Assembly: GCA_963716115.1 (NCBI GenBank) | Contig: CAVQSZ010000032.1 | Span: 99,524-163,523 of the forward strand | Length of the DNA: 64,000 bases | Direction of reading: 5' to 3' | From: AP-15 sp963716115 | GTDB lineage: Bacteria; Pseudomonadota; Alphaproteobacteria; ATCC43930; CGMCC-115725 | Part shown: positions 17,355-26,491 of the stretch, piece after piece | Position numbering within the stretch: position 1 is the first letter of the stretch | How the letters are laid out: every line of letters starts with the position of its first letter | Notes under the pieces: generated by a model | The model's input: the letters and a program-made list of their open reading frames with translations, nothing else | What the model was told of the DNA's origin: nothing | Database searches by the model: none | Translations under genes and position numbers: made by a program

Positions 17355-18275
17355 TCAGACGACGTGCTCGGGGGTCAGGACGCAGACCTCGTCGGTGTCG
17401 GCGAGCTCGATCTGGATCGTCGCATGGGCGATGCCGAAGCGGCGCTGCAGCTCGTCCGCGATCCGGCTCAGCGCGGCGTCGCCCGGATGGCCCTGCGGCG
17501 TCAGCAGATGGCAGGTCAGCGCCGTCTCGGTCGTGCTCATCCCCCAGATGTGCAGATCGTGCAGCGCCGCGACCCCCGGCTGGGCCAGCAGCCAGGCGCG
17601 CACCGCCTCGGCGTCGACACCCTCGGGCACCGCGTCGAGGGCGAGCCCGATCGCGCTCTTCAAGAGGCCCCACGTGCCGATCACGATGACCGCCGAGACG
17701 ACGAGGCTGACCGCCGGGTCGAGCCACAGCCAGCCGGTCAGCCCGATCGCGACGCCGACCGCGACGATCGCGGCGGTGACGAGGGTGTCGGCGGCCATGT
17801 GCAGAAAGGCGCTCTTGACGTTGAGGTCGCGGCCGCGGCCCGAGGCGAACAGCAGCGCCGTGCCGCCGTTGACCGCGATCCCGGCCGCCGCCACCCAGAT
17901 CATGACGCCGCTGGCGACCGGGACCGGGGCCGCCAGGCGCCCGACCGCCTCCCAGGCGATGCCGCCGGTCGCGACCAGGAGGATAATGGCGTTGGCCAGC
18001 GCGGCGAGGATCGAGCTCGACCGCAGCCCGTAGGTGAAGCGCCCGCTCGGCTGCCGCCGGCTCAGCACCGCGGCCCCCCAGGAGAGCCCGAGCCCCATCA
18101 CGTCGCCGAGATTGTGGCCGGCGTCGGCCAGCAGCGACAGCGAGCCGGAGATCACCCCGGCCGCCGCCTCGGCGGCGACATAGGCAAGGTTCAGCGCGAT
18201 CCCGATCGCAAAGGCGCGCCCGTAATCGGTGGGGGCGTGGGCGTGGTGCGCGTGGCCCTGGTGATCGTGCGCCAT
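17355..18275 (-). CDS. Cation diffusion facilitator (zinc/cobalt/cadmium exporter)
   Basis: A 306-residue CDF transporter. It starts with a His-rich metal-binding leader (MAHDHQGHAHHAHAP), then six membrane segments. Helix II holds SLSLLADAGHNLGDV with the paired Asp/His metal site, and helix V has the matching HMAADTLV. The C-terminal cytoplasmic domain (VAALHDLHIWGMSTTETALTCHL) is typical. It exchanges protons for Zn2+ or related ions. The start at the His-rich Met is preferred because the longer frame begins inside a palindromic repeat. No regulator gene is adjacent. Confidence 0.93.
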   Translation of the reverse strand: MAHDHQGHAHHAHAPTDYGRAFAIGIALNLAYVAAEAAAGVISGSLSLLADAGHNLGDVMGLGLSWGAAVLSRRQPSGRFTYGLRSSSILAALANAIILLVATGGIAWEAVGRLAAPVPVASGVMIWVAAAGIAVNGGTALLFASGRGRDLNVKSAFLHMAADTLVTAAIVAVGVAIGLTGWLWLDPAVSLVVSAVIVIGTWGLLKSAIGLALDAVPEGVDAEAVRAWLLAQPGVAALHDLHIWGMSTTETALTCHLLTPQGHPGDAALSRIADELQRRFGIAHATIQIELADTDEVCVLTPEHVV

Positions 18276-18294
18276 CCGCCTCTCAGCCAAGCAC

Positions 18295-18385
18295 GTCATG
18301 GCCGGGCTCGACCCGGCCATCTTGCGCCCGATCGGCTAGGGCCTCGCCGGTTGCTCGGATGCCCGGCTCAAGACCGGGCATGACG
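18295..18385. repeat. Paired palindromic repeats (GCCGGG..CCCGGC type)
   Basis: Two hairpins, TCATGGCCGGGCTCGACCCG with its CGGCCATC complement and TGCCCGGCTCAAGACCGGGC followed by ATGACG, lie in the gap between the CDF and FKBP genes. Related elements occur at 23559 and 43367 in this window. Confidence 0.75.
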
Positions 18386-18454
18386 AGATCGACCGCAAGC
18401 GCCCTTCCGGTTGCCGTCCGGACCCCAGATCATAACGCAAACGGCGCGCTGCGC

Positions 18455-18898
18455 CTATTGCACCCCCAGCAGCTCGACATCGAAGATCAAGGTGGCGTTG
18501 GCCGGGATCACCCCGCCGGCGCCGCGCGCGCCGTAGCCGAGCTCGGGCGGGATCACCAAGGTGCGCGAGCCGCCGACCTTCATCCCGGCCACCCCTTCGT
18601 CCCAGCCGGCGATCACCTGATGCGCGCCGAGGGTGAACTCGAAGGGCTGGCCGCGATCGACCGAGCTGTCGAACTTCGTACCCTTCTCGCCGTTCTTCGA
18701 GAGCCAGCCGGTGTAATGGACGGAAACCTTCTTCCCCGCCGTTGCGACGGTCCCGGCCCCGGTCTTGCTGTCGGTGTATTTCAATCCATCCGGCATTTCG
18801 ATCACCTTGTTGTCGGCCGCGTTCGATGCGCCGAGCGGTATCGTCGCGGCGATGAGGGCGAGCGCCACGGCGGCGCAGGCGGGTCGGATGCATGTCAT
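18455..18898 (-). CDS. FKBP-type peptidyl-prolyl isomerase, exported
   Basis: A 147-residue protein with a signal peptide (ACAAVALALIAATIPLGASNA) and one complete FKBP domain. Key segments are VHYTGWL, KFDSSVDRGQPFEFTLG, QVIAGWDEGVAGMKVGG and PPELGYGARGAGG, ending in LIFDVELL. It catalyses cis-trans proline isomerisation in the periplasm. Start 18898 is the Met immediately before the signal sequence. It lies downstream of the HEAT-repeat gene on the same strand with a 70-bp gap. Confidence 0.93.
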   Translation of the reverse strand: MTCIRPACAAVALALIAATIPLGASNAADNKVIEMPDGLKYTDSKTGAGTVATAGKKVSVHYTGWLSKNGEKGTKFDSSVDRGQPFEFTLGAHQVIAGWDEGVAGMKVGGSRTLVIPPELGYGARGAGGVIPANATLIFDVELLGVQ

Positions 18899-18969
18899 GA
18901 CGATCCACTGTCGGCGGAGAAGCCGCCCTTGTAGACGATCCGGCGTTGCTGTGGAACCGGCCACCCGGC

Positions 18970-19783
18970 TCAGCTCGGCCGGCCTTCGCGGATCGCGGCG
19001 GCAATTCTGCCGGCGCGCGGATGCTCGATCGCATCCAAGGCGTCGAGCGCCTGGTCGCGCAAATCCGGCATCGTGCGGGCGATCCGACCGAGCAGCACGG
19101 CGCAATCCTCGTCGGCGACGGCTACGACCGCGTCGATCAGCTCCGCGGACGGCTCTTCGCGGAGCCAGCGAGCCAGCGGCGCGCAGGCTTCGCTTCGCCC
19201 CAGCCGCCCGAGGGCGCAGGCCGCCGCCATCCGAACCGGCGGGTGGAGGTCGTCCAACAGATCGGCCAGCAGAGGGAACGCTTCCGGCCATCGGCGGACA
19301 CAGCGGCACGCATCGGCGCGGATCTGCGGGTCGCCGTGCCGCAGGAAACCGATGACCATGTCGGCCGGCAGCTCGGCCCCGAGCCGGCCGGCGGCGGCGA
19401 CCGCCTGTTTCAGACACGGCCCCTGGACGATGCCCTTGGCGATCAGGCCGGCGATCGCCCGCACCGCGTCCGGCCCGCCGATCGTGGCGAGCGCATCGAG
19501 GGCGGCTGCCTGCTCGGGCACGACCCGATCGAGCCCAAAGCCGGCGAAGCGCCGGCAGAGGGCTTCGAGGGCGGGGATCGCCGCCGCCAGGCCGCGCCGT
19601 CCGGCCTCGGCAGCCAGGGCGAGGCTGTCGGCACATGCCGGCATCGGGAAAAGCGGCGATCAGGGCGTCGTCGTCGACGGTGCTCCACGCAACGGCGGGC
19701 CGCGTCTCGCCGCCGCGAAGCTCGTGCCCCGCAGGGTCTCCGCTCGCGCCGAAGAGGTCGAGCTGCGTGCCGGGCACGGTCAT
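18970..19783 (-). pseudogene. HEAT-repeat protein, frameshifted
   Basis: The gene starts at ATG 19783 (MTVPGTQLDLFG) and reads to DDDALIAAFPDAGM. The coding signal then moves by one base near 19632 into ADSLALAAEAGRRGL and continues through helical repeats (RADACRCVRRWPEAFPLLADLL, RMAAACALGRLGRSEACAPLA) to the stop at 18970. Removing one base in ATGTGCC restores a protein of about 270 residues. HEAT repeats form protein-binding solenoids, and no enzymatic function is suggested. The shift is probably an assembly error, because both parts keep good coding character. Confidence 0.7.
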
Positions 19784-19899
19784 GAAGAGCCTTTCCCGTC
19801 GATCGATCAGCACCCGTTGCGCCGGCGGCATAACCGACGCCGCCACAGCGAAAGAATGCTATGCCGTTGCACGCGGCGGAAGCATTCGGAGGGACGGCC

Positions 19900-21441
19900 A
19901 TGGCGCGGATCGCGGTCGGCGGGTTTCAGCACGAGACCAACACCTTTGCCCCGTTGCGCGCGACTTGGGCCGATTTCGAGCGCGCCGACGCCTGGCCGGG
20001 CTTTGTGCGCGGCCCCGAGCTGATCGAGGCGGTCGCGGGGTTCAACATCCCGATCGCCGGCGCGGTCGAAGCGCTCCGAGCGCTCGGCCACGAGCTGGCG
20101 CCGCTCAGCTGGTGCTCGGCCCCGCCTTCCTCGTATGTCGAGGAGGAGGCCTACGAGAAGGCGGCGGGCTCGATCGTCGAGGATTTGCGCGCCGCGGGAC
20201 CGCTCGACGGGGTCTATCTCGACCTGCACGGCGCGATGGTGGCCGAGCATTTCGAGGACGGCGAGGGCGAGCTCTTGCGCCGGGTCCGCGCCGTCGTCGG
20301 CGACCGCATCCCGCTCGTCACGAGCCTCGACTACCACACCAACATGACCCCGGAGATGGTGCGGCATGCGAGCGCCATGGTCGGCTACCGCACCTACCCG
20401 CATATCGACATGGCCGAAACCGGCGGCCGCGCGGCGCGGCTCCTCGACCGGCTGCTGAAGGATCGCCGGCCGCTCTACAAGGCCTACCGCCAGCTCGATT
20501 TCCTGATCCCGCTGGTCTGGCAATGCACCCTGATGGAGCCGGCCAAGGGCGTCTTCGAGCTGATCGCCGAGATCGAGCGCGGCAGCGACCGATCGGGCGG
20601 GCCCGCCGGCTCGCACAATCAGGGGATCGTCTCGATCACCCACACGCCGGGCTTCCCGCCGGCCGACATCGCGCAATGCGGCCCGGCGCTCGTCGTCTAC
20701 GGCCACGACAGGGACGCCGCCGAAGCCGCCGCCGACCGGCTCGCCGAGGCGATCAAGGCGAAGGAGCCCGACTTCGCCGGCCGCCTCTACACCCCGGACG
20801 AGGCGGTGGCCGAGGCGATCCGCCTGTCGCGCGGCGCCACCCGGCCGGTCGTGCTCGCCGACGTGCAGGATAATCCCGGCGCCGGCGGCACCTCCGACAC
20901 GGTCGGGCTCTTGCGCGCATTGATCGCACAGCGGGCGCGGGGGGCGGTGATCGGCATGATCGTCGACCCGGCCTCGGCCGAGGCGGCGACCGCGGCCGGC
21001 GAGGGCGCCCTCCTCGAGCGCGGCATCGGCGCCGCCGTGGGCTTTGCCGGCGAGACGCCGGTCGAGGCGGCGTGGCGGGTCGTGCGGCTCGGCAGCGGCG
21101 TCTTTACCGGGTCGGGGCCGATGTATGGCGGCGCCAAGTTCCGCATCGGGCCGATGGCGCTGCTGACCGACGAGGAGAGCGGCGTCTCGGCGGTGCTCGC
21201 CTGCCGCCGCATCCAGGCGGTCGACCAGGAGATGTTCCGCCATGTCGGCGTCGAGCCGGCCGAGACGCCGATCCTGGCGCTCAAATCGACCGTGCATTTC
21301 CGCGCCCATTTCCAGCCGATCGCCGAGACGATCCTCTGCGTGCAGTCGCCCGGCGCCCACGTCACCGACCCCTCGGAGCTGCCCTACCGCAATTTGCGCC
21401 AGGGCGTGCGGCTGCGGCCCGGCGGCCCCGCTCATCGCTGA
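19900..21441 (+). CDS. MlrC-type M81 metallopeptidase
   Basis: A 513-residue member of the MlrC family, named for microcystin degradation. It starts ARIAVGGFQHETNTFAP with the first metal His, has VYLDLHGAMVAEHFEDGEGELL and SLDYHTNMTPEM with further metal ligands, and ends with the MlrC C-terminal domain (GTSDTVGLLRALIAQ, ILALKSTVHFRAHFQPIAE). Start 19900 follows GGAGGG. Most family members are thought to be amidohydrolases on small peptides or cyclic compounds, and the substrate here is unknown. It converges with the GNAT gene with a 10-bp overlap. Confidence 0.92.
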   Translation: MARIAVGGFQHETNTFAPLRATWADFERADAWPGFVRGPELIEAVAGFNIPIAGAVEALRALGHELAPLSWCSAPPSSYVEEEAYEKAAGSIVEDLRAAGPLDGVYLDLHGAMVAEHFEDGEGELLRRVRAVVGDRIPLVTSLDYHTNMTPEMVRHASAMVGYRTYPHIDMAETGGRAARLLDRLLKDRRPLYKAYRQLDFLIPLVWQCTLMEPAKGVFELIAEIERGSDRSGGPAGSHNQGIVSITHTPGFPPADIAQCGPALVVYGHDRDAAEAAADRLAEAIKAKEPDFAGRLYTPDEAVAEAIRLSRGATRPVVLADVQDNPGAGGTSDTVGLLRALIAQRARGAVIGMIVDPASAEAATAAGEGALLERGIGAAVGFAGETPVEAAWRVVRLGSGVFTGSGPMYGGAKFRIGPMALLTDEESGVSAVLACRRIQAVDQEMFRHVGVEPAETPILALKSTVHFRAHFQPIAETILCVQSPGAHVTDPSELPYRNLRQGVRLRPGGPAHR

Positions 21442-21932
21442 GAGGGAGGCCGCCGGCGCAGATCCTTTTCGAAGAACGCGATCTGGCCGCCGAGGTCCGG
21501 CCCGTATGGCGGGATCTCGATAAAGCCGAGCGTGCGGTAAAGCGCGATCGCCGCCGTCATGGTCCGGCGGTGGCTGTCGAGCCGCGCCCGCTCGCAGCCG
21601 ATTTGCCGCGCGTCGCGCAGGGCGCGCTCGAGGAGCGCCCGGCCGATCCCGGACCCCCGCGCCTGCGGGGCGACATAGAGCCGCTTGATCTCCGCGACGC
21701 GCGGGCCGAGCGGCTTCAGCCCGACCGTGCCGACCCACTCGGCCCGCCGCCTGGCGAGCAGCAAACGGCCGCCCGGCGGGGCATAGGGCGCGGGCAGGCC
21801 GTCAAGCTCCGCCGCGAAGCCCTGATAATCGAGGCTGAACGGCAGCCCGGCGGCGTAGCGCTCGAGCAGAGCGCGCGCCGCCTCGATCTCGCGCTCGGAT
21901 CGCGCCTGAACGATGCGCCATTCGGCCCGCAT
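21432..21932 (-). CDS. GNAT-family N-acetyltransferase
   Basis: A 166-residue acetyltransferase. The CoA-binding motif is RLYVAPQARGSGIGRALLERAL (RxxGxG/A form), followed by LDSHRRTMTAAIALYRTLGF, the C-terminal helix-strand of the fold. It would move an acetyl group from acetyl-CoA to an amine, but the acceptor is not predictable. Start 21932 is the Met before the first strand (RAEWRIVQA). The longer frame adds a segment lacking fold similarity. Confidence 0.85.
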   Translation of the reverse strand: MRAEWRIVQARSEREIEAARALLERYAAGLPFSLDYQGFAAELDGLPAPYAPPGGRLLLARRRAEWVGTVGLKPLGPRVAEIKRLYVAPQARGSGIGRALLERALRDARQIGCERARLDSHRRTMTAAIALYRTLGFIEIPPYGPDLGGQIAFFEKDLRRRPPSQR

Positions 21933-22054
21933 CAGCGCCCTCTGGACTGTCTGCCGCAGAACGACGCCGGCCGCGGCCGGCGAGGAGGAACCGAACCATG
22001 CCCGACAACCGCCGACGCCGTCTCGGCGGTCGGCGGCGCAATCGCCGCGACTGA

Positions 22055-22171
22055 TCACTCCGCATCGCGTCCATCCAGCCGCAGCAGCGGCGTCCCACGC
22101 ATATCGAAGCCGAGGAGCGCCTGACCGACCATTTCATAATTGGTCGGGACCACTGACCTGTCGTTAGACAT
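22055..22171 (-). CDS. Possible 38-residue small protein
   Basis: An open frame of 38 codons (MSNDRSVVPTNYEMV... ...LLRLDGRDAE) uses G or C at most third positions, like real genes here, and lies in an otherwise empty 400-bp gap. TATAAG stands about 15 bases upstream on its strand, but there is no ribosome binding site and no recognised family. Read it as a candidate only. It would diverge from the thiolase gene across a CRP-like site. Confidence 0.3.
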   Translation of the reverse strand: MSNDRSVVPTNYEMVGQALLGFDMRGTPLLRLDGRDAE

Positions 22172-22210
22172 TGCGGTGCAAGCCTTATACGAACCTTAAA
22201 ATCAGGCGTG

Positions 22211-22226
22211 TGTGAAACAGCTCACT
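22211..22226. promoter_or_regulatory. CRP-like site upstream of thiolase
   Basis: TGTGA-N6-TCACT differs by one base from the TGTGA-N6-TCACA core seen at 8240-8255. It is 113 bp before the thiolase start codon, in the divergent gap. Confidence 0.35.
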
Positions 22227-22338
22227 CTTTGCACCCAGAATCGTCTCGAGCGGACCGCTCGCGATCTTCCTCGTGCGGCCGGGGGGCTTGACAGCCGCCT
22301 TCGGCCGGGCGGAGATGCCGGCGAGGAGGAACCGACCC

Positions 22339-23539
22339 ATGCTCGACGCCTACATGTACAGCGGCTTGCGCACACCCTTCGGCCGCCACGCCGGCGCTTT
22401 GGCGAAGATGCGGCCCGACGACATGCTGGCCGCGGTCATCTCGGCCGCCGTCGACCAGAGCGGCTTCGACCCCGCGAGGATCGAGGATGTCGTCGTCGGC
22501 TGCGCCAACCAGGCGGGCGAGGACAGCCGCTGCGTCGCGCGCCATGCCGGCCTCCTCGCCGGGCTGCCGATCGAGGTCGCGGGCTCGGTCCTGCAGCGCA
22601 ATTGCGGCAGCGGCCTCAACGCCATCGTCATGGCGGCGCAGGCCGTCACCTGCGGCGAGGGCGAGGCCTTTGTCGCCGGCGGCGTCGAGAGCATGAGCCG
22701 GGCGCCCTTTGTGATGAACAAGTCGGAGACGCCGTTCGGCCGCGACGGCCGGATCTACAATTCGACGATCGGCGCGCGTTTTGCCAACCCGCGGCTGGAG
22801 CGCCAGTTCGGCGCCGACACGATGCCGCAGACCGCCGACAATCTGGCGCGCGACTACCAGATCACCCGCGAGGCGTGCGACGTTTTCGCCGCGGCCTCGC
22901 AGCGGAAATACGCCGCGGCCAAGGCCGACGGCTTCATGGCCGGCGAGATCCTGGCGGTCGAGGCGCCGGGCGGCCGGGCGGGGCCGGTCAAGGTCGCCGA
23001 GGACGAGCATCCGCGCCCGCAGACCGATCTCGCCGCACTCGCCAAATTGCGCCCGTTGCAGGAGGGCGGGGTGACGACCGCCGGCAACGCCTCGGGCATC
23101 AACGACGGCGCGGTGGCGATGATCGTCGCCAGCCGCAAGGCCGGCGACGCCGCCGGGGCCCGGCCGCTCGCCCGCGTGCTTTCGAGCGGGGTCGCCGGGG
23201 TGCCGCCGCGGGTCATGGGGATCGGGCCCGGTCGAAGCCTCGAAGAAGGCGCTGGCCCGCGCCGGGCTCAGCCTCGCCGACATCGACGTGATCGAGATCA
23301 ACGAGGCCTTCGCCTCCCAGGTGCTGTCCTGCCTGCGCGGGCTGGAACTGCCGTTCGACGACAGCCGCGTCAACATGAACGGCGGCGCGATCGCCGTCGG
23401 CCATCCGTTGGGCGCCTCGGGGCCGCGCATCGCGCTCACCGCGGCGCGCCAATTGCAGCGCACCGGCGGCCGCTACGCGCTGGTCACGATGTGCGTCGGC
23501 GTCGGCCAGGGCATCGCCGCGGTGCTCGAGCGGGTGTGA
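22339..23539 (+). pseudogene. Acetyl-CoA C-acetyltransferase (thiolase), frameshifted
   Basis: The frame encodes a 399-residue thiolase once one base is removed. The first part has LQRNCGSGLNAI with the active Cys and GGVESMSRAPFVM. At 23230 the sequence reads GGGCCCGGTCGAAG where GGGCCCGTCGAAG keeps frame. The rest continues DVIEINEAF, GGAIAVGHPLGASGPR with the catalytic His, and MCVGVGQG with the second Cys. All catalytic residues are intact, so the extra G is probably a consensus error. It would interconvert two acetyl-CoA with acetoacetyl-CoA, or cleave a 3-ketoacyl-CoA. The start at 22339 follows GAGGAGGA. A CRP-like site lies upstream. Confidence 0.88.
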
Positions 23540-23558
23540 TTGTTCAGCAACCAAAGAT

Positions 23559-23676
23559 CGTCTTGCCCGGCCTTGTGCCGGGTATCCACGCCTTCCTTTG
23601 CGGCGCCGAAAGACGTGGATGCCCACCGATCAAGTCCGTGGGCTGGAGGCCCACGGGACACGCCCGGCCAAGACGA
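23559..23676. repeat. Palindromic repeat cluster
   Basis: Between thiolase and the FAD oxidoreductase lie complementary segments TCTTGCCCGGCC and GGCCAAGACG, with an inner GGGCTGGAGGCCC hairpin. It belongs to the same general class of translated-looking repeats as those at 18295 and 43367. Open frames across it are not genes. Confidence 0.7.
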
Positions 23677-23712
23677 AGAAGACCAGCCGCCAATCGAAAC
23701 AGGATGTGACTG

Positions 23713-24942
23713 GTGCAGCATATCCTCGTCCTCGGCGGCGGGTTCGCCGGGCTGTGGAGCGCCATCGGCGCGGCGCGCAAGCTCGACGAGCTCGGCATCG
23801 GCCCGGACCGGGTCGAGGTCACCCTCGTCGACAAGAGCGCCTGGCATTCGATCCGGGTGCGCAACTACGAGGCCGAGCTTGACGGGACGCGCGTCGCGCT
23901 CGACGAGGTGCTGCGCCCGATCGGCGTCGTGCGGATCGAGGCCGAGGTCGCGGACATCGATTTCGCGCGCCGCGAGGTCGTCTGCGCCGGCGCCGGGCGG
24001 CCTCTGCCGTACGACCGGCTGGTCTTCGCGCTCGGCAGCCGGCTCGCGCGCCCGCCGATCCCGGGCCTCGAAACCCACGCCTTCGATGTCGACACCTACG
24101 ACGCCGCGAGCCGCCTCAACGCGCACATCGCCTCGCTCCCCGGCCGGCCGCCGTCGCCGGGCCGCGACACTGTCCTCGTCATCGGCGGCGGGCTCACCGG
24201 CATCGAGGCCGCGGCCGAGATGCCGGGCAGATTGCGCACGGCCTTCGCCGACGCGGCCCTGACCGGCGCAGAAGCCGCGCCGCGCGTGATCCTCGCCGAC
24301 CGCCAGCCCTGGATCGGCTCGGACATGGGCGAGGAGGCGCGCGTGGTGATCGACGAGGCGCTGGCCGCGCTCGGCGTCGAACGGCGCCCCGGCGTCGGCG
24401 TCGCCGCGATCGACGCGGCGGGCGCCGCGCTTGCGAACGGCGAGCGCATCGCGGCCGAGACGGTCGTCTGGTGCGCCGGCATGCAGGCCCACCCGCTGAC
24501 CCGGATGTTCCCGGTCGAGCGCGACCGGTTCGGCCGCCTGCCGGTCGATCCCCATCTGAAGATCAAGGGCATGCCGGCGGAGCTGGCGACCGGCGACACC
24601 GCCTGGTTCGCGATCGACGGCAGCCATCCCTGCGTCATGTCGTGCCAGCACGGCCGCCCGATGGGCCGCTTCGCCGGGCACAACGCGGTGTGCGACCTCC
24701 TGGGCCTGCCGATGCTGCCGCTGCGGATCGACTGGTATACGACGATCCTCGACCTCGGCCCCTGGGGCGCGGTCTGCACCGCCGGCTGGGACCGCCATGT
24801 CGCCACCATCGGGGCCGACGCCAAGCGCACCAAGGAATTGATCAACCGCCAGCGCATCTACCCGCCGCGCTCGGGCGACCGCCGGGAAATCCTCGACGCC
24901 GCGGCGCCCGTCATCCAGGCCCCGCCGCCGTTCTTTCGCTGA
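23713..24942 (+). CDS. FAD-dependent NAD(P)H oxidoreductase (NDH-2-like)
   Basis: A 409-residue pyridine-nucleotide-disulphide-type flavoprotein. The N-terminal FAD loop is ILVLGGGFAGLWSA and the NAD(P)H loop is VLVIGGGLTGIEAAAE. The flavin-contact segment LKIKGMPAELATGD is followed by a Cys-rich SHPCVMSCQHG segment. The layout resembles type II NADH dehydrogenases and sulfide:quinone reductase relatives that pass electrons from NADH to quinone without pumping protons. There is no obvious C-terminal membrane anchor. Translation starts at GTG 23713. The exact acceptor is not certain. Confidence 0.85.
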   Translation: MQHILVLGGGFAGLWSAIGAARKLDELGIGPDRVEVTLVDKSAWHSIRVRNYEAELDGTRVALDEVLRPIGVVRIEAEVADIDFARREVVCAGAGRPLPYDRLVFALGSRLARPPIPGLETHAFDVDTYDAASRLNAHIASLPGRPPSPGRDTVLVIGGGLTGIEAAAEMPGRLRTAFADAALTGAEAAPRVILADRQPWIGSDMGEEARVVIDEALAALGVERRPGVGVAAIDAAGAALANGERIAAETVVWCAGMQAHPLTRMFPVERDRFGRLPVDPHLKIKGMPAELATGDTAWFAIDGSHPCVMSCQHGRPMGRFAGHNAVCDLLGLPMLPLRIDWYTTILDLGPWGAVCTAGWDRHVATIGADAKRTKELINRQRIYPPRSGDRREILDAAAPVIQAPPPFFR

Positions 24943-25025
24943 GCTCGCGATCGATATTTTGTAGAGCTTTTCGAAGACATTTACAGCATATTGATATTTC
25001 AGGTCTTCAGGCCAGATAGAAGCCT

Positions 25026-25925
25026 ATGACCCAAGCTCCTACATTCGCGGTCCGGCCGACGTTTCTCGGCGTCGAGCGGACCGATCCCGATGCGGCGATC
25101 TGCGTCGCCGGCATCCCGTTCGACCTCGGCACCTCGAACCGCCCCGGCGCCCGCTTCGGGCCGGCCGCGATCCGCCAGGCGAGCCGCATGCTGGCGACCG
25201 ACGACCATCCGACCGCGCGGGTCGCGCCGGCGGCGCTCGACCTTGCCGATCTCGGCGACTTCGCGATCGCGCACGGCGACATCCTCGGCACGCTCGCCAA
25301 AATCGAGGCGCAGGCGCGGCGGCTCGGGCATCTGGTAAGCCTTGGCGGCGACCATACGGTGACCCTCGCGCTGCTGCGCGCGCTGGCGCGCCGCGCCGGG
25401 CCCCTGGCGCTCGTCCATGTCGATGCGCATGTCGACACCTGGCCCGAGAGCTTCGGGCTCGCCTACGGCCACGGCTCGGTGTTTTTTCACGCGATCGAGG
25501 AGGGCCTCGTCGACCCGCGACGAATGATCCAGATCGGCATCCGCTCGCCGGCAGCGCGCGATGTCTTCGACTGGACGCTCGGCAAGGGGGTCACGATCCT
25601 CTCGGCCGAAGATGTGCACGAGGCCGGCCCGGCCGCCGTCGCCGAGCGCATCCGCGGCGTTGTCGGCGACGCGCCGGCCTATCTCTCCTTCGACATCGAC
25701 GCGCTCGACCCGGCCTTCGCGCCGGGCACCGGCACCCCCGAAATCGGCGGCCTGGCGACCTGGCAGGCGCGGGCGGTCCTGCGCCGCCTCGCGGGTCTGC
25801 ATTTCGCCGGCATGGACGTGGTCGAGGTGTCGCCGCCTTACGACGTGGCCGAGATCACCGCGCTCGCCGCGGCGACGATCGCGTGGGACTACATCGCGCT
25901 GCTCGCGCCGCGCGTTCAACCTTGA
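25026..25925 (+). CDS. speB: Agmatinase-family ureohydrolase
   Basis: A 299-residue binuclear-manganese ureohydrolase. Metal residues are visible in GGDHTV, HVDAHVDTW and SFDIDALDPAFAPGTGTPE, all intact. It probably hydrolyses agmatine to putrescine and urea; guanidinobutyrase or guanidinopropionase activity cannot be excluded. An AT-rich 80 bp precedes it and may hold its promoter. Urea from this enzyme and the urea-type binding protein UrtA suggest nitrogen scavenging. Putrescine could feed the class III aminotransferase at 59.9 kb, which is inference. Confidence 0.88.
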   Translation: MTQAPTFAVRPTFLGVERTDPDAAICVAGIPFDLGTSNRPGARFGPAAIRQASRMLATDDHPTARVAPAALDLADLGDFAIAHGDILGTLAKIEAQARRLGHLVSLGGDHTVTLALLRALARRAGPLALVHVDAHVDTWPESFGLAYGHGSVFFHAIEEGLVDPRRMIQIGIRSPAARDVFDWTLGKGVTILSAEDVHEAGPAAVAERIRGVVGDAPAYLSFDIDALDPAFAPGTGTPEIGGLATWQARAVLRRLAGLHFAGMDVVEVSPPYDVAEITALAAATIAWDYIALLAPRVQP

Positions 25926-25996
25926 CGAGAGTGCTTCGCTGCTGATTTGCTGCCGATGCAGCGGCGGCTGCTGCCCAAACTTCCCGGCGGGATGCC

Positions 25997-26491
25997 ATGC
26001 AATCTGTTTCTCTGAGCGTCAACGGCCGCACCGTCAGCGTCGGCGCCGACCCGGATACGCCGCTGCTCGATGTGCTGCGCAATCATCTCGGCCTCGTCGG
26101 CGCGAAATTCGGCTGCGGCCTCGAGCAGTGCGGCTGCTGCATGGTGCTGGTCGACGGCCGCCCGGAGAAATCCTGCGGCAAGGCCCTGTCGTCCGTCGCC
26201 GGCAAGGAGGTCGTCACGATCGAAGGGCTGGGCGCGCCGGACCATCCGCATCCATTGCAGCAGGCCTTTCTCGACGAGCAGGCCGGGCAGTGCGGCTATT
26301 GCCTGGCCGGCATCCTGATCTCGGCCAAGGCGCTCCTCGACCATAACCCGTCGCCGTCGCGGGCGGAGATCGCCACCGCGCTCGACGACAACATCTGCCG
26401 CTGCGGCAGCCACAACCGCATCCTGCGGGCGGTCGAGCGCGCGGCCGCCCGGCTGCGCGAAGCCCGGCTGCGCGAAGGAGGCTCGCGATGA
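25997..26491 (+). CDS. [2Fe-2S] subunit of a molybdenum hydroxylase
   Basis: A 164-residue protein with the two iron-sulfur domains of xanthine-dehydrogenase-type small subunits. The plant-ferredoxin-type site is CGLEQCGCC plus a distal SCGKAL Cys. The four-helix second site is QCGYCLAGIL and ICRCGSH. It relays electrons from the molybdenum centre. The gene overlaps the large-subunit gene by four bases. A 15-bp tandem duplication near the 3' end gives RLREA-RLREG. The two-gene layout without an FAD subunit resembles isoquinoline-1-oxidoreductase or nicotinate dehydrogenase systems. Confidence 0.93.
   Translation: MQSVSLSVNGRTVSVGADPDTPLLDVLRNHLGLVGAKFGCGLEQCGCCMVLVDGRPEKSCGKALSSVAGKEVVTIEGLGAPDHPHPLQQAFLDEQAGQCGYCLAGILISAKALLDHNPSPSRAEIATALDDNICRCGSHNRILRAVERAAARLREARLREGGSR
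26448..26477 (+). repeat. Perfect 15-bp tandem duplication at a gene end
   Basis: CCCGGCTGCGCGAAG occurs twice in direct succession inside the last codons of the [2Fe-2S] subunit, just before the ribosome site of the next gene. It adds five residues without breaking frame. Confidence 0.85.

Noticed and set aside
23540..23710. Short genes between thiolase and the FAD oxidoreductase
   Set aside because: The frames are translations of a palindromic repeat.
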